Position numbers and translations under genes: made by a program. The notes below the pieces were generated by a model. It saw only the letters and a list, made by a program, of their open reading frames with translations. It did not search any database and was not told where the DNA came from. DNA of 64,000 nucleotides, taken from positions 36,070-100,069 of the forward strand of contig NZ_FZQY01000001.1 of assembly GCF_900199585.1 (NCBI RefSeq). The letters are read 5' to 3'. Every line of letters starts with the position of its first letter. Position 1 is the stretch's first letter. Shown here in pieces: positions 16,534 through 25,629 of the stretch. The stretch comes from Helicobacter sp. 'house sparrow 1'. Its GTDB lineage: Bacteria > Campylobacterota > Campylobacteria > Campylobacterales > Helicobacteraceae.

Positions 16534-19500
16534 ATGGGTATCAAGACTCTAGGGGTTGATATAGGGATTGCAAGCATAGGTTGGGCATTAATTGAGCAAA
16601 ATGAAAAAGATATTGATATTATTGATAGTGGAGTTAGAATTTTCACCAAGGCAGAACATCCCAAGGATAAAAGCTCTCTAGCTCTACCAAGAAGGATAGC
16701 AAGAGGTGCAAGAAGAAGAAACCAACGCAGAAAAGCCAGAATCTTACAGGTAAAAAAATATCTAATAAAGGCATTAAATTTACCATCAAATCTTTTCTTT
16801 GCAAAAGAAGATTCCTTGCCTCCTATTTTTGAAACTTCTAAAGACTTTATATCTCCGTGGCAATTACGACTAGAGGCCTTAAAAAGAAAGCTAAAAAATG
16901 AAGAATTAGCTAGAGTGATTTTGCATATCACAAAGCGCAGGGGATATGATGATATTACCTATGGACTAGAAGATTCAGATAGTGGTAAAATCTTAAAAGC
17001 AATTAATGAAAACAGAAAAGAACTATTAGAGGGAAAATATGAAACCATTGGTTCAATGATGTGTGAGAAGTATTTTCAAAAAAAGCGCAAGGATTCTTCA
17101 AAGTTTGAATTTTGCAATGTAAGAAATAGAGGTGAGGAAAATTATAATCGTTGTATAGGAAGAAGCGATCTTAAAGAAGAGTTGGAAATCATTCTTGAAA
17201 GACAAAAAAAATTTGGCAATGAAATGATTACTCAAGAATTTGAAAGAGAATTATTAGGAGATAGGGATGCTAAAAGTAAGCAGAAGTTAGAAGGGCTTAT
17301 TTTTTACCAGCGTCCTTTAAAGAGTTTTGAAGACAAGGTGGGGAAATGTCAGTTTTTTGCGACAAAAGAGAGAGCTTGTAAAAATTCTCCTAGTGCAGAA
17401 AGATTTGTTGCTCTAACAAAAATTTTAAATACATTGCTTTATATTAGTAAAGAAACGGGGATTGTATGGGATAAACCAGCAATGATTGCTCAAATTTTAG
17501 AGAAAGCAAAATCCAAAAAAAGAGGGATAAATTATCAAGAGCTTAGAGAAATGTTAGAGCTTCCACAAGAATTTCAATTTAGGGATTTAGTATATGAGAG
17601 TGATAAAACAGAAAGCAAAACCTTCATAGCTTTAGAAAATACCCTAAAGCTTTTAGCAGCAAATCCAGATATTTGCCTCAAAACTCAAGATGAGATTGCA
17701 CAGATTTTAGGAAAAAATAAGGATTGGGAAAAAATTGCTAGGGATTTGGCTAGTTTGGGATTAACAAAAGAACAGATACAAAACATAAAGACTGCCAAAC
17801 TTAGTTTTAGTAAGCATTTAAATCTAAGCTTAGAAGCATTAGGGCATTTGATTCCATTGATGGAAAAAGGAATAAGATATGATGAAGCACTAAAGATTTT
17901 AGAGGATCAAAAAATTATCATTCCACGCAAGGCTTTGGAGCAAGATTTTCTTCCTCCTTTAAAAGAGATTGCAAAACAAGATAGTTATTTTGATATTACA
18001 AATCCTGTGGTAAATCGTGCTTTGAGTGAGTTTAGAAAGGTTTTTAATGCCATTGTAAAAAAACACGGGAGCTTTCATTATCTAAATATTGAGCTTGCTA
18101 GAGAAGTGGGATTGAGTAAAAAACAAAGAGGTGATTTAGAAAAGAGCCAAAAGGACAATGAGGCGATAAATTTACAAGCAATCCAAGAAATGAAAAAACA
18201 TAATCTCACCAAAAATGACATTTTGAAATTTAAACTTTGGATTTTACAAAATGAGCAATGTATCTATTCTGGAAAAAAAATTACAATACAACATCTGCTT
18301 GATGAAAAAATGTTAGATATTGATCACTATTTTCCATTAAGTCGTAGTTTGGATGATTCTCAGATGAATAAAGTATTGTGTTTTAGAGATGAAAATCAAA
18401 ATAAGCTAAATAAAACCCCTTTTGAGTTTTTTGGATCTGATGAAAAAAGATGGAATGAGTTTGTGGCTCGTGTATTTAGCACTAAATATGATAAAAAGAA
18501 GAAAATGAGAATTATTAGTAAATCTTTTAAAGAGAGAAAGAGCGGAGAAAAAATAGATTTTCTTACAAGGAATCTGGTAGATACAGGATACATCAATCGA
18601 GTTGTTAGCCTTTATGTAAAAAATTATTTTAAGTTTTTGCCATTAGATTCTAAGAGAGATCGCATTAGGGTTGTTTCAGGCTCTTTAACCTCTGCAATGA
18701 GAAGTTATTGGGGTTTGGTGAGTAAAAATAGAGATCATCATCTGCACCATGCACAAGATGCTATCATTATTGCTTGTATTAATGATTCTGTAATACAAAA
18801 ATACTCTAAATTTTTGCAAGATAGAGAGCTTGCTTATAAAGAAACTGATTATAAAATCCAAAAACTTAATAAAGATGGGGATTATATGACAAAGCTTAAG
18901 TTGCGTTATCCCATACCAGACTTCAAAATAAAAATAGAAGAAAGTATCAAAAAAATTATAGTATCACATAATGTTTCTCAAAAAATTAGTGGAGCATTGC
19001 ACAAGGAAACAATTAGAAAAAGAAGTGAATACTATAAAAGATTTGGTGGAGAGATAGGATTACAAAAAGCCATAAAATATGGCAAAGTAAGGGAGGTTAA
19101 TGGAGGAATTGTAGATAATGGGGAGATGGTAAGAGTAGATATTTTTAGAAGTAAGGATAGGGGATTGTTTTATGTAGTGCCAGTTTATACTTTTGATTTT
19201 GCCAAAAAAATACTGCCAAATAGAGCAATTGTTTCAGGAAAAAATAAAGATGGAGTAATAAAAGATTGGATAGAGATGAATGAGAATTATGATTTTTGCT
19301 TTTCACTTTTTAAGAATGATTGTGTATTGATTCAAGCAAAAGGTATGCAAGAGCCAATTTTGGCAATTTATAAAAGTACAGATACTAGAAATGCATCTCT
19401 TTCTTTTGAACATTTAAGCAAATATGAGCTTAAAAATGAAAGCGAAGAGATATTTTTTAAAAAAGAAAATAAAAAACTTTTTTCAAAAACAGAATGTGGT

Positions 19501-19605
19501 ATCCAAAAACTACAAGTCTTTAAAAAAGTAAAAATTTCTCCACTTGGAGAAATAAAAGAATTGGGAGAAATGAAGAGAGTGGGGATTATTAACAAAAATG
19601 TTTGA
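16534..19605 (+). CDS. cas9: CRISPR-associated endonuclease Cas9, type II-C
   Basis: The 1023-residue length fits compact type II-C Cas9 from Campylobacter and Helicobacter. RuvC-I is LGVDIGIASIGWAL with Asp9. The arginine-rich bridge helix is LPRRIARGARRRNQRRKAR (about 50-70). RuvC-II is NIELAREVG with Glu520. HNH is MLDIDHYFPLSRS with His598, preceded by EQCIYSGKKI and followed by NKLNKTPFE. RuvC-III is HHLHHAQDAIIIA with Asp742. All nuclease residues are present, so it should cut DNA using the tracrRNA at 20816 and crRNAs from 20950-22304. It overlaps cas1 by eight bases. csn2 and cas4 are absent, as expected for II-C. Confidence 0.97.
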   Translation: MGIKTLGVDIGIASIGWALIEQNEKDIDIIDSGVRIFTKAEHPKDKSSLALPRRIARGARRRNQRRKARILQVKKYLIKALNLPSNLFFAKEDSLPPIFETSKDFISPWQLRLEALKRKLKNEELARVILHITKRRGYDDITYGLEDSDSGKILKAINENRKELLEGKYETIGSMMCEKYFQKKRKDSSKFEFCNVRNRGEENYNRCIGRSDLKEELEIILERQKKFGNEMITQEFERELLGDRDAKSKQKLEGLIFYQRPLKSFEDKVGKCQFFATKERACKNSPSAERFVALTKILNTLLYISKETGIVWDKPAMIAQILEKAKSKKRGINYQELREMLELPQEFQFRDLVYESDKTESKTFIALENTLKLLAANPDICLKTQDEIAQILGKNKDWEKIARDLASLGLTKEQIQNIKTAKLSFSKHLNLSLEALGHLIPLMEKGIRYDEALKILEDQKIIIPRKALEQDFLPPLKEIAKQDSYFDITNPVVNRALSEFRKVFNAIVKKHGSFHYLNIELAREVGLSKKQRGDLEKSQKDNEAINLQAIQEMKKHNLTKNDILKFKLWILQNEQCIYSGKKITIQHLLDEKMLDIDHYFPLSRSLDDSQMNKVLCFRDENQNKLNKTPFEFFGSDEKRWNEFVARVFSTKYDKKKKMRIISKSFKERKSGEKIDFLTRNLVDTGYINRVVSLYVKNYFKFLPLDSKRDRIRVVSGSLTSAMRSYWGLVSKNRDHHLHHAQDAIIIACINDSVIQKYSKFLQDRELAYKETDYKIQKLNKDGDYMTKLKLRYPIPDFKIKIEESIKKIIVSHNVSQKISGALHKETIRKRSEYYKRFGGEIGLQKAIKYGKVREVNGGIVDNGEMVRVDIFRSKDRGLFYVVPVYTFDFAKKILPNRAIVSGKNKDGVIKDWIEMNENYDFCFSLFKNDCVLIQAKGMQEPILAIYKSTDTRNASLSFEHLSKYELKNESEEIFFKKENKKLFSKTECGIQKLQVFKKVKISPLGEIKELGEMKRVGIINKNV

Positions 19606-20527
19606 AGAATCCTACCGCACTCTTTTTCTTAGCACCCCTGCTAAGCTCTCTTGTAAGAATAATTCCTTGCAGATTCTACAAGAGGGTAAGGTTGTTGTAA
19701 TTCCATTGAAAGATATTTCAGTAATTGTGATAGATACTCCCCAAATTGCTTTAAGTTCTAGTTTGCTAAGTATTTTTGCAGATTATAAGATTTTAGTTTT
19801 TGTAAGCGATGCTTCACATATTCCAAATGGGATTTTTATGCCATTTCTTCCGCATTATAGAGGTGCAAAAGTATTGCAAGATCAAATTAAAATAAAACAG
19901 CAATTAAAATCAATCTTGTGGCAAAAAATTATTCAACAAAAAATCTATAATCAAGCACAGCTTCTTATTTTAGAGAATAAAATTGCAGTGGCACAAAAGA
20001 TTTTGTTGTTACAAAAAGGAGTAAAGCTAAATGATAGCACAAACAACGAATCTAAAGCTTCTATGATCTACTTTCCTGCATTATTTGGTAGGGGTTTTAG
20101 TAGAGGGGATTTTTGTGCTATTAATTCTGCGTTAAATTATGGTTATGCAATTATTAGAGGAATCCTTGCTAGAAATATTGTAGCATCAGGTTTGCTACCA
20201 TCATTAGGGTTAAATCATCATAATCAATTTAATCCCTATAATCTTGCAGATGATTTGATAGAGCCTTTTAGAGTCTTTGTGGATTCTAAAGTAGCAAGAA
20301 TGAAATTTTCTAATATATTGAGTTTAGAAAATAGGGTAGAGTTGGTAAATATCATTAATGCAAAAGTTTTACTAAATAAAAAATTTTATCCGATGTATAG
20401 AGTAATTACGCGTGTAGTATGGAGTTTGGCAAAGTCCATACAGGAAAAAGAAAATTATTTAGAATTGCCTATTTTTAGCAAGGATAGCAATGGAAGAGAA
20501 ATTTATGAGAGTTTTGGTGATGTTTGA
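19598..20527 (+). CDS. cas1: CRISPR integrase Cas1
   Basis: 309 residues of the type II Cas1 form. It includes FEESYRTLFLSTPAKLSC, an acidic metal site around NNESKASMIYFPALFG, LNYGYAIIRGILARNIVASGLLPSLGL, then NHHNQFNPYNLADDLIEPFRV with the catalytic His and Asp/Glu residues. With Cas2 it inserts new spacers at the array. It is translationally coupled to cas9 and cas2: it starts inside the cas9 end, and cas2 starts inside its own end. Confidence 0.96.
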   Translation: MFEESYRTLFLSTPAKLSCKNNSLQILQEGKVVVIPLKDISVIVIDTPQIALSSSLLSIFADYKILVFVSDASHIPNGIFMPFLPHYRGAKVLQDQIKIKQQLKSILWQKIIQQKIYNQAQLLILENKIAVAQKILLLQKGVKLNDSTNNESKASMIYFPALFGRGFSRGDFCAINSALNYGYAIIRGILARNIVASGLLPSLGLNHHNQFNPYNLADDLIEPFRVFVDSKVARMKFSNILSLENRVELVNIINAKVLLNKKFYPMYRVITRVVWSLAKSIQEKENYLELPIFSKDSNGREIYESFGDV

Positions 20528-20813
20528 TATACCTACAAAAACAAAAGAAGAGAGAAAAGCAGGAACTAAATTTCGTCAAAGACTACTTAAGGAAGGCTTT
20601 TTTATGTTGCAATTTTCGGTATATCTGAGGATTTGCAAAGGGATTAAAAGTGCAAATACCTATATGCAAAAACTAGAGAGCTTTGTACCAAAAAAAGGTC
20701 ATATTAGAGCAATTATTATTACAGAAAAGCAATTTGACAATATGAAGATACTTTTGGGAGAAAGAAGTCTCACAGAAAAGGCTCAAGAGCCAATCCAGCT
20801 AACACTTTTTTAG
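20490..20813 (+). CDS. cas2: CRISPR-associated protein Cas2
   Basis: 107 residues: RVLVMFDIPTKTKEERKAG with the conserved Asp, then FRQRLLKEGFFMLQFSVYLR and the ferredoxin-like core. It forms the Cas1-Cas2 integration complex. ATG 20490 has AAGGATAGC upstream; ATG 20505, giving MRVLVMFDIP, is an alternative start. The gene overlaps cas1 by 38 bases and converges with the tracrRNA. Confidence 0.95.
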   Translation: MEEKFMRVLVMFDIPTKTKEERKAGTKFRQRLLKEGFFMLQFSVYLRICKGIKSANTYMQKLESFVPKKGHIRAIIITEKQFDNMKILLGERSLTEKAQEPIQLTLF

Positions 20814-20815
20814 TC

Positions 20816-20905
20816 TCTAGTTTTTTGGGATGCTAAGCAGTTACCCTGCGGAGAACTAGAAAACTCCTTATTTTAGCCACTTCATAAATCCTATTTTGGT
20901 AAATC
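20816..20905 (-). ncRNA. tracrRNA
   Basis: Read on the minus strand, bases 20905-20870 form an anti-repeat. It differs from the plus-strand CRISPR repeat at six of 36 positions and is identical over its last 21 (through GAAGTGGCTAAAAT), so it can pair with each crRNA repeat. Downstream come AAGGAG...CTCC and GCAGGGTAACTGC hairpin segments, then GCATCCC. This is the same order as in the C. jejuni tracrRNA (AAAGAGTTTGC...GGGGTTACAATCCCC). The 5' end may lie upstream, near 20940, if the terminal repeat supplies the promoter. The 3' end is estimated, because no clear terminator T run is visible on this strand. Confidence 0.88.
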
Positions 20906-20934
20906 TCATAGTCCCTAAGAACCTTTACATCTTT

Positions 20935-20944
20935 GTTTTAGCCA
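20935..20944 (+). repeat. Short inverted fragment of the CRISPR repeat next to the terminal repeat
   Basis: GTTTTAGCCA is the first ten bases of the crRNA-sense repeat, but here it lies on the plus strand, opposite to the array. It can pair with TGGCTAAAA at the far end of the adjacent repeat, or mark the remnant of a second anti-repeat. Confidence 0.5.
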
Positions 20945-20949
20945 AGGGT

Positions 20950-22304
20950 ATTTTACCATAGAAAGATTTATGAAGTGGCTAAAATTGTCTATTTAAATAT
21001 TTAATCTTCCCTGCTATTTTACCATAGAAAGATTTATGAAGTGGCTAAAATATACTATCATTTAAAAATATAGAATACCCAATTTTACCATAGAAAGATT
21101 TATGAAGTGGCTAAAATTCTTCTGCATCTACGGATAAATCATTTGAATTTTACCATAGAAAGATTTATGAAGTGGCTAAAATGTTCTAGGTCTTAGCAAA
21201 CTTTGTATGCAAATTTTACCATAGAAAGATTTATGAAGTGGCTAAAATATAAATAGTAGATTTGTCTTGTTGTTCATTATTTTACCATAGAAAGATTTAT
21301 GAAGTGGCTAAAATCAAATTACTAAACAAGTATTTTAAATCGCAATTTTACCATAGAAAGATTTATGAAGTGGCTAAAATCCCAGTTGTATTGCTTTTGC
21401 AAAACAACAAATTTTACCATAGAAAGATTTATGAAGTGGCTAAAATCAAATATCCATCTACATCAAAATTTATATTATTTTACCATAGAAAGATTTATGA
21501 AGTGGCTAAAATCCCACTTAAAACTAAAGTCTTTAATCCATAATTTTACCATAGAAAGATTTATGAAGTGGCTAAAATCTACTTTTTCTAATCCCTCTTT
21601 AATCTCTTATTTTACCATAGAAAGATTTATGAAGTGGCTAAAATTAGGGCATTCTTTATTGTTTGAAGTTCTTTATTTTACCATAGAAAGATTTATGAAG
21701 TGGCTAAAATCTAATTCTTCAACATCAAATAAGTGCCAGTATTTTACCATAGAAAGATTTATGAAGTGGCTAAAATTCATTGTTCCTCCTTGTATTATAA
21801 GCCTAAATTTTACCATAGAAAGATTTATGAAGTGGCTAAAATAAAAAAGTGATGAACCGAAACCCATACGGGATTTTACCATAGAAAGATTTATGAAGTG
21901 GCTAAAATTTTTGGTGTAGTTGCTTCTATTATGTATGAATTTTACCATAGAAAGATTTATGAAGTGGCTAAAATAAGTCTAGTAGATACACTCTTAAAGA
22001 ATTAATTTTACCATAGAAAGATTTATGAAGTGGCTAAAATATTTCCTCTTGGCTTGGAGTATTAGATTTTATTTTACCATAGAAAGATTTATGAAGTGGC
22101 TAAAATTTGATGAAGTTAGATTTGTTAGAAGCCCTGATTTTACCATAGAAAGATTTATGAAGTGGCTAAAATTTGCAATGTTATTAAACACAGATTCTAT
22201 TGATTTTACCATAGAAAGATTTATGAAGTGGCTAAAACATACTCTCCACAACCATAGTATCGTATAATATTTTACCATAGAAAGATTTATGAAGTGGCTA
22301 AAAC
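20950..22304 (-). CRISPR. Type II-C CRISPR array, 21 repeats and 20 spacers
   Basis: 36-base repeats start at 20950, 21016, 21082, 21147, then every 66 bases from 21213 to 22269. Spacers are 30 bases, except one of 29 (21118-21146). In crRNA sense (minus strand) the repeat begins ATTTTAGCCACTTC and ends TATGGTAAAAT. That matches the orientation of C. jejuni repeats and pairs with the tracrRNA, so the array is read from 22304 towards 20950. The ending TATGGTAAAAT is an extended -10 (TGN-TAAAAT), so each repeat may start its own crRNA, as in Campylobacter and Neisseria II-C systems. The first two repeats in this direction begin with G instead of A. All 20 spacers look different. Confidence 0.97.
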
Positions 22305-22326
22305 AAGCTGATGCTATCTGATGTCT

Positions 22327-23193
22327 TTATGTTCTATTATGAAAAGGCTTCTGAAGCCATCGTAAGTAATGGTATAAAAAGTTGGGTAATTTATCTTTAA
22401 AAGTAAAATTGAAATTTATTTGATGAGCTAATTTTTTAATCTCGTGTTTTTCTAAAAGTTCTCCATAGATATTGTTTTTATAAAAATAGTTTCTATTCAT
22501 CATATAGGTATTCCACATTTCAGAATAGAGATGTAAAAAAGGTTGGGATCTATCAAACTTATGAGTTTTTATAAAATCTTTTGCCCTTCCCCAAGAGATT
22601 TGGCAAGTTTTTCTATAATCCCAATTGTATCTTTCTAAGTTTGATTGTTTGACTTGTTTGGCTAAAAAAGAAGGACCAATAATAGCCCAGGGAACCCGCT
22701 TTCTATGATTGATGATATTTTCAGCTTCTAAAATAAGCTGTTTTCCAAAGCTAGAATTTTTGGGAAATTTTACTAAAGAGTTTGTAACTCTTGGCATGGT
22801 CTGATCAAGATCTATTTCTTGAGAAAAAATATATTCTTCTTGACTAAAATCATAAAAATTTAGACAAACCATATCAAGATCCACCCATACACTTTTTCCC
22901 AATTCAGAATCTAGCATCCTGTATCGGAAATAATCACTAAAAGTGGCGATACCAGCTCCTCTGTCATCTAGAAAAAAGTTTTCAAAAGGAACTAGCTTAT
23001 TTCCATCTTCTATGGAAAAATTATCAAATAAATTACAAAGATCAATTAAAATTTTGTCTTTAAGATTGTATGTATAAAGAGTGAATTTATAGCCATGATC
23101 TAAAAAGGATTTAATAGATAAAAGCTCCATTAAACCAATACCACGATATCCTTCTCTTGTATGCCAAAAACTTCCGATTTCTTGTCTTTTCAT
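22327..23193 (-). CDS. Glycosyltransferase, GT32-like
   Basis: 288 residues. IGSFWHTREGYRGIGLMELLSIKSFLDHGYKFTLYTY is the opening seen in capsule and lipopolysaccharide transferases that act from nucleotide sugars (quoted here in outline, residues about 6-42). SDYFRYRMLDSELGKSVWVDLDMVCL contains the DxD metal site DLDM. The sugar and acceptor are unknown. The C-terminus is basic and has no signal peptide, so it probably sits at the inner face of the inner membrane. Its stop lies only 22 bases from the first CRISPR repeat, so any array leader overlaps its 3' end. Confidence 0.75.
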   Translation of the reverse strand: MKRQEIGSFWHTREGYRGIGLMELLSIKSFLDHGYKFTLYTYNLKDKILIDLCNLFDNFSIEDGNKLVPFENFFLDDRGAGIATFSDYFRYRMLDSELGKSVWVDLDMVCLNFYDFSQEEYIFSQEIDLDQTMPRVTNSLVKFPKNSSFGKQLILEAENIINHRKRVPWAIIGPSFLAKQVKQSNLERYNWDYRKTCQISWGRAKDFIKTHKFDRSQPFLHLYSEMWNTYMMNRNYFYKNNIYGELLEKHEIKKLAHQINFNFTFKDKLPNFLYHYLRWLQKPFHNRT

Positions 23194-23386
23194 TCATTCT
23201 CTAAATTACAGAACAGCCAAATAAGCTTGTAACAAATACTTGTAAAACTTAATAATGTATGTCCCTCTTTGGTTCTTATTATATTGAAAAAGATTTGAAA
23301 TAGCAAGAATAAAAAGAATTAGTAAGACTTACTTAAAGCAATGGAAATAGTGTTAATTATTTAAGTAAATCCCACCCTTAGTTTTA

Positions 23387-23408
23387 TATATTATATTTTG
23401 ATAATATA
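23387..23408. promoter_or_regulatory. Inverted repeat upstream of the DUF2147 gene
   Basis: TATATTAT and ATAATATA are perfect eight-base arms around ATTTTG, 73 bases before the TTG start. It could be an operator or simply part of an AT-rich promoter. Confidence 0.35.
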
Positions 23409-23480
23409 CGGCAAAATAAAGGGAGTTTGCTATATTTGATTTTTTAATATAGTTTAGATTCTTGAGAGAAGAGGTAAAAA

Positions 23481-23969
23481 TTGAGAGTATTTATTATTGT
23501 TTTTGTATTTGCATTGCATAGTTTATTGGGTGATATTGCGGGCTATTATTTGCTACCAAAAAATGAAGATGGTGTTGAAAGTGTTGTAAGAATCTTTAAG
23601 GAGAAGAATAAATATTATGCCTATGGTTTTGCTTCTAAAAATAATGTTGATTTGGGACTTGATACAAAAAATCCAAATGAAGAAAAAAGAAAACAGGAAA
23701 TTAGAGGCAGTATATTTTTATGGGATCTGATAGAAAAATCAGATGAAAAGTATGGAGATGGCAGAATTTACAACTATGTTAATGGTAAAACTTATTATGT
23801 AAAAGCCGAAGTTAAGGGCGAAATGTTGATTGTTAAAGCTTCTGTAGATAAAAAGGGATTGTTTGGAAAGACATTTAATTGGAAGAAACTAACTCCACAA
23901 GAAATAGAGCCATTTTTACAAAAAGATATAGATTTAGAAATTGTTAAGCAGAAATTGCCTCAAGAATAA
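23481..23969 (+). CDS. DUF2147-family secreted protein
   Basis: 162 residues with an N-terminal signal peptide (RVFIIVFVFALHSLLG, cleavage about residue 17). The mature part reads IAGYYLLPKNEDGVESVVRIF, then KNKYYAYGFASKN and KGLFGKTFNWKKLT. This is the lipocalin-like DUF2147 pattern, which usually begins with a GxW/GxY repeat and ends with a W near K-L-T. The function is unknown; the protein should be periplasmic. TTG start with AGAGGT upstream. It is followed after 17 bases by the oxidoreductase gene and probably forms an operon with it. Confidence 0.7.
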   Translation: MRVFIIVFVFALHSLLGDIAGYYLLPKNEDGVESVVRIFKEKNKYYAYGFASKNNVDLGLDTKNPNEEKRKQEIRGSIFLWDLIEKSDEKYGDGRIYNYVNGKTYYVKAEVKGEMLIVKASVDKKGLFGKTFNWKKLTPQEIEPFLQKDIDLEIVKQKLPQE

Positions 23970-23986
23970 TAAGGAGTTATTGATAA

Positions 23987-25588
23987 ATGCAGAAGTTTGA
24001 TGTTGTAGTTATAGGGTCGGGATTAGGAGGGTTGAGTTGTGGTGCAACCCTAAGCAAAAGTGGAAAAAAAATTTTAGTTTTAGAGCAACATAGTTTAATT
24101 GGTGGATGTGCTACTTGCTTTCCTAGAAAAGGTATGATGGTAGATGCCGGATTACATGAGCTTGATTTTGGCACAAGAGATAGGGATATGAAGCATCATA
24201 TCTTTGATGTACTTGGACTTTGGGATAAAATTAAGTTGGTGCCATTGCCAACAGCTTGGACAATACAATCACAGAGTGAAAAATTTATCATTCCTCATGG
24301 GAATACGCAAGAAGTTTTGAAGAAGATGTTTCCTTATGAAGCAGAGGGGATTGATAAGTATTTTAAAAAAATAGATTTCCAAGCCAAGATTGCCAAAAAA
24401 TTCCCCTTTGATATGAAATTTTTAGAGTTTTTTATTGCTCCAATTACAACTGTAATATTCTTGACATACAATGTTATTAGGAATAAGACAGCTGGAGAGG
24501 TTTTAGATGAGTGTATCAGAGATTCAAAACTTAAAAGAATTTTAAATATTAATCTTGTTTATTATCACTATGATCCCTATAAGTTTATTTGGAGCTATCA
24601 CGCAATTCCTCAAAAGGGTTATTATACACAAGGAATGTATGTAAAGGGTGGGTCACAAGCATTGTCTAATGGTTTTGCTAGTATCATCACTGAAAATGGT
24701 GGAGAAGTTAGAGCAAAGGCAGATGTAACTAAGATACTTTTAGATGGTAATAAGGCAGTTGGTGTAAGATACTTTGATAAGAACACTAAAGAAGAAGTAG
24801 AGGTTTATGCTGATAAGATTGTTGCAAATTGTGATCCTATGATTGTATATAGTGAGCTTTTGCCTCAAGATAGGAGTTATGAAAAAGATCTTAGACTTAC
24901 TAGAGATTTTGAGACAGAAACTTCACTTTTATCCATTTATATGATCTTTGAAAAAAATTTAAGTGAGATTTATCCTGATATGGATTACAGCACTTTTATT
25001 CTAGATGACAAGGAATTAAATAAAGATTTCAAAGATTCTAGTTATGCAAAATTAGATTACAAGGATATGGGTTTTGTTTTTGTAAATTATTCTAAAATCG
25101 ATAGTGGTTTGAGTGATAGAGATGATAGATTTTTAGGTGTAATTACAACATTTGCAAGATATGATGATTGGAATCTAGAAAAAGAAGAATATAAGGCAAA
25201 AAAAGAGGAATTAAAGGCTTTTTTTGAAAAAAGATTAGAAGAGACTTTTCCTGGGATAATGCAATATTGCATTCATTCAGAGTTGGCTACACCAAAGACT
25301 ATCCAAAGATATATTAGAACCAGAAAGGGAACCCCTTATGGATATGATCAAAACAAAGAGGGCTTTATGGGTAGAGAAAGATATGATTCAAAAAGTGTAA
25401 AAAATCTCTATTTTGCCTCTGCATTTGGTTTTCCAGGTGGAGGTTTTACTGGGGCTATTTTATCTGGCTATCGCACGGCAAAGAAGATTTTAAATCCTTG
25501 GGGACTCACAAAGAAGATAGCTTTATGCGTATTTTTTGGCTTTGCTGTAGTTGAGATTATTAAGTTTATTGCTGGGTTGTTTTTTTAA
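23987..25588 (+). CDS. FAD-dependent oxidoreductase, phytoene desaturase/CrtISO-like
   Basis: 533 residues. FDVVVIGSGLGGLSCGATLSKSG is the Rossmann FAD motif, followed by VLEQHSLIGGCATCFPRKGMMVDAGLHEL. The C-terminal FAD segment is NLYFASAFGFPGGGFTGAILSGYRTA. It belongs to the family of carotenoid desaturases and isomerases and retinol saturases. The substrate is unknown, since no carotenoid genes are nearby. A hydrophobic C-terminal helix (ALCVFFGFAVVEIIKFIAGLFF, about 22 residues, in outline) suggests membrane attachment. The pairing with a DUF2147 protein and an outer-membrane protein hints at a role in envelope lipids, which is inference. Confidence 0.75.
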   Translation: MQKFDVVVIGSGLGGLSCGATLSKSGKKILVLEQHSLIGGCATCFPRKGMMVDAGLHELDFGTRDRDMKHHIFDVLGLWDKIKLVPLPTAWTIQSQSEKFIIPHGNTQEVLKKMFPYEAEGIDKYFKKIDFQAKIAKKFPFDMKFLEFFIAPITTVIFLTYNVIRNKTAGEVLDECIRDSKLKRILNINLVYYHYDPYKFIWSYHAIPQKGYYTQGMYVKGGSQALSNGFASIITENGGEVRAKADVTKILLDGNKAVGVRYFDKNTKEEVEVYADKIVANCDPMIVYSELLPQDRSYEKDLRLTRDFETETSLLSIYMIFEKNLSEIYPDMDYSTFILDDKELNKDFKDSSYAKLDYKDMGFVFVNYSKIDSGLSDRDDRFLGVITTFARYDDWNLEKEEYKAKKEELKAFFEKRLEETFPGIMQYCIHSELATPKTIQRYIRTRKGTPYGYDQNKEGFMGRERYDSKSVKNLYFASAFGFPGGGFTGAILSGYRTAKKILNPWGLTKKIALCVFFGFAVVEIIKFIAGLFF

Positions 25589-25629
25589 TTTTTATAAGAG
25601 ATTTATTTTTATTTGAAGGTTTGAGATAT

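Noticed and set aside
21262..22278. Several open frames with repeating peptides (FYHRKIYEVAKI, FTIERFMKWLK, FSHFINLSMVK)
   Set aside because: They are translations of CRISPR repeats. The 66-base period is a multiple of three, so frames stay open through many units; there are no ribosome sites.
20950..22304. Reading the CRISPR array on the plus strand, co-oriented with cas2
   Set aside because: The tracrRNA anti-repeat pairs only with the minus-strand repeat, and the extended -10 and Campylobacter-type repeat polarity are on the minus strand.
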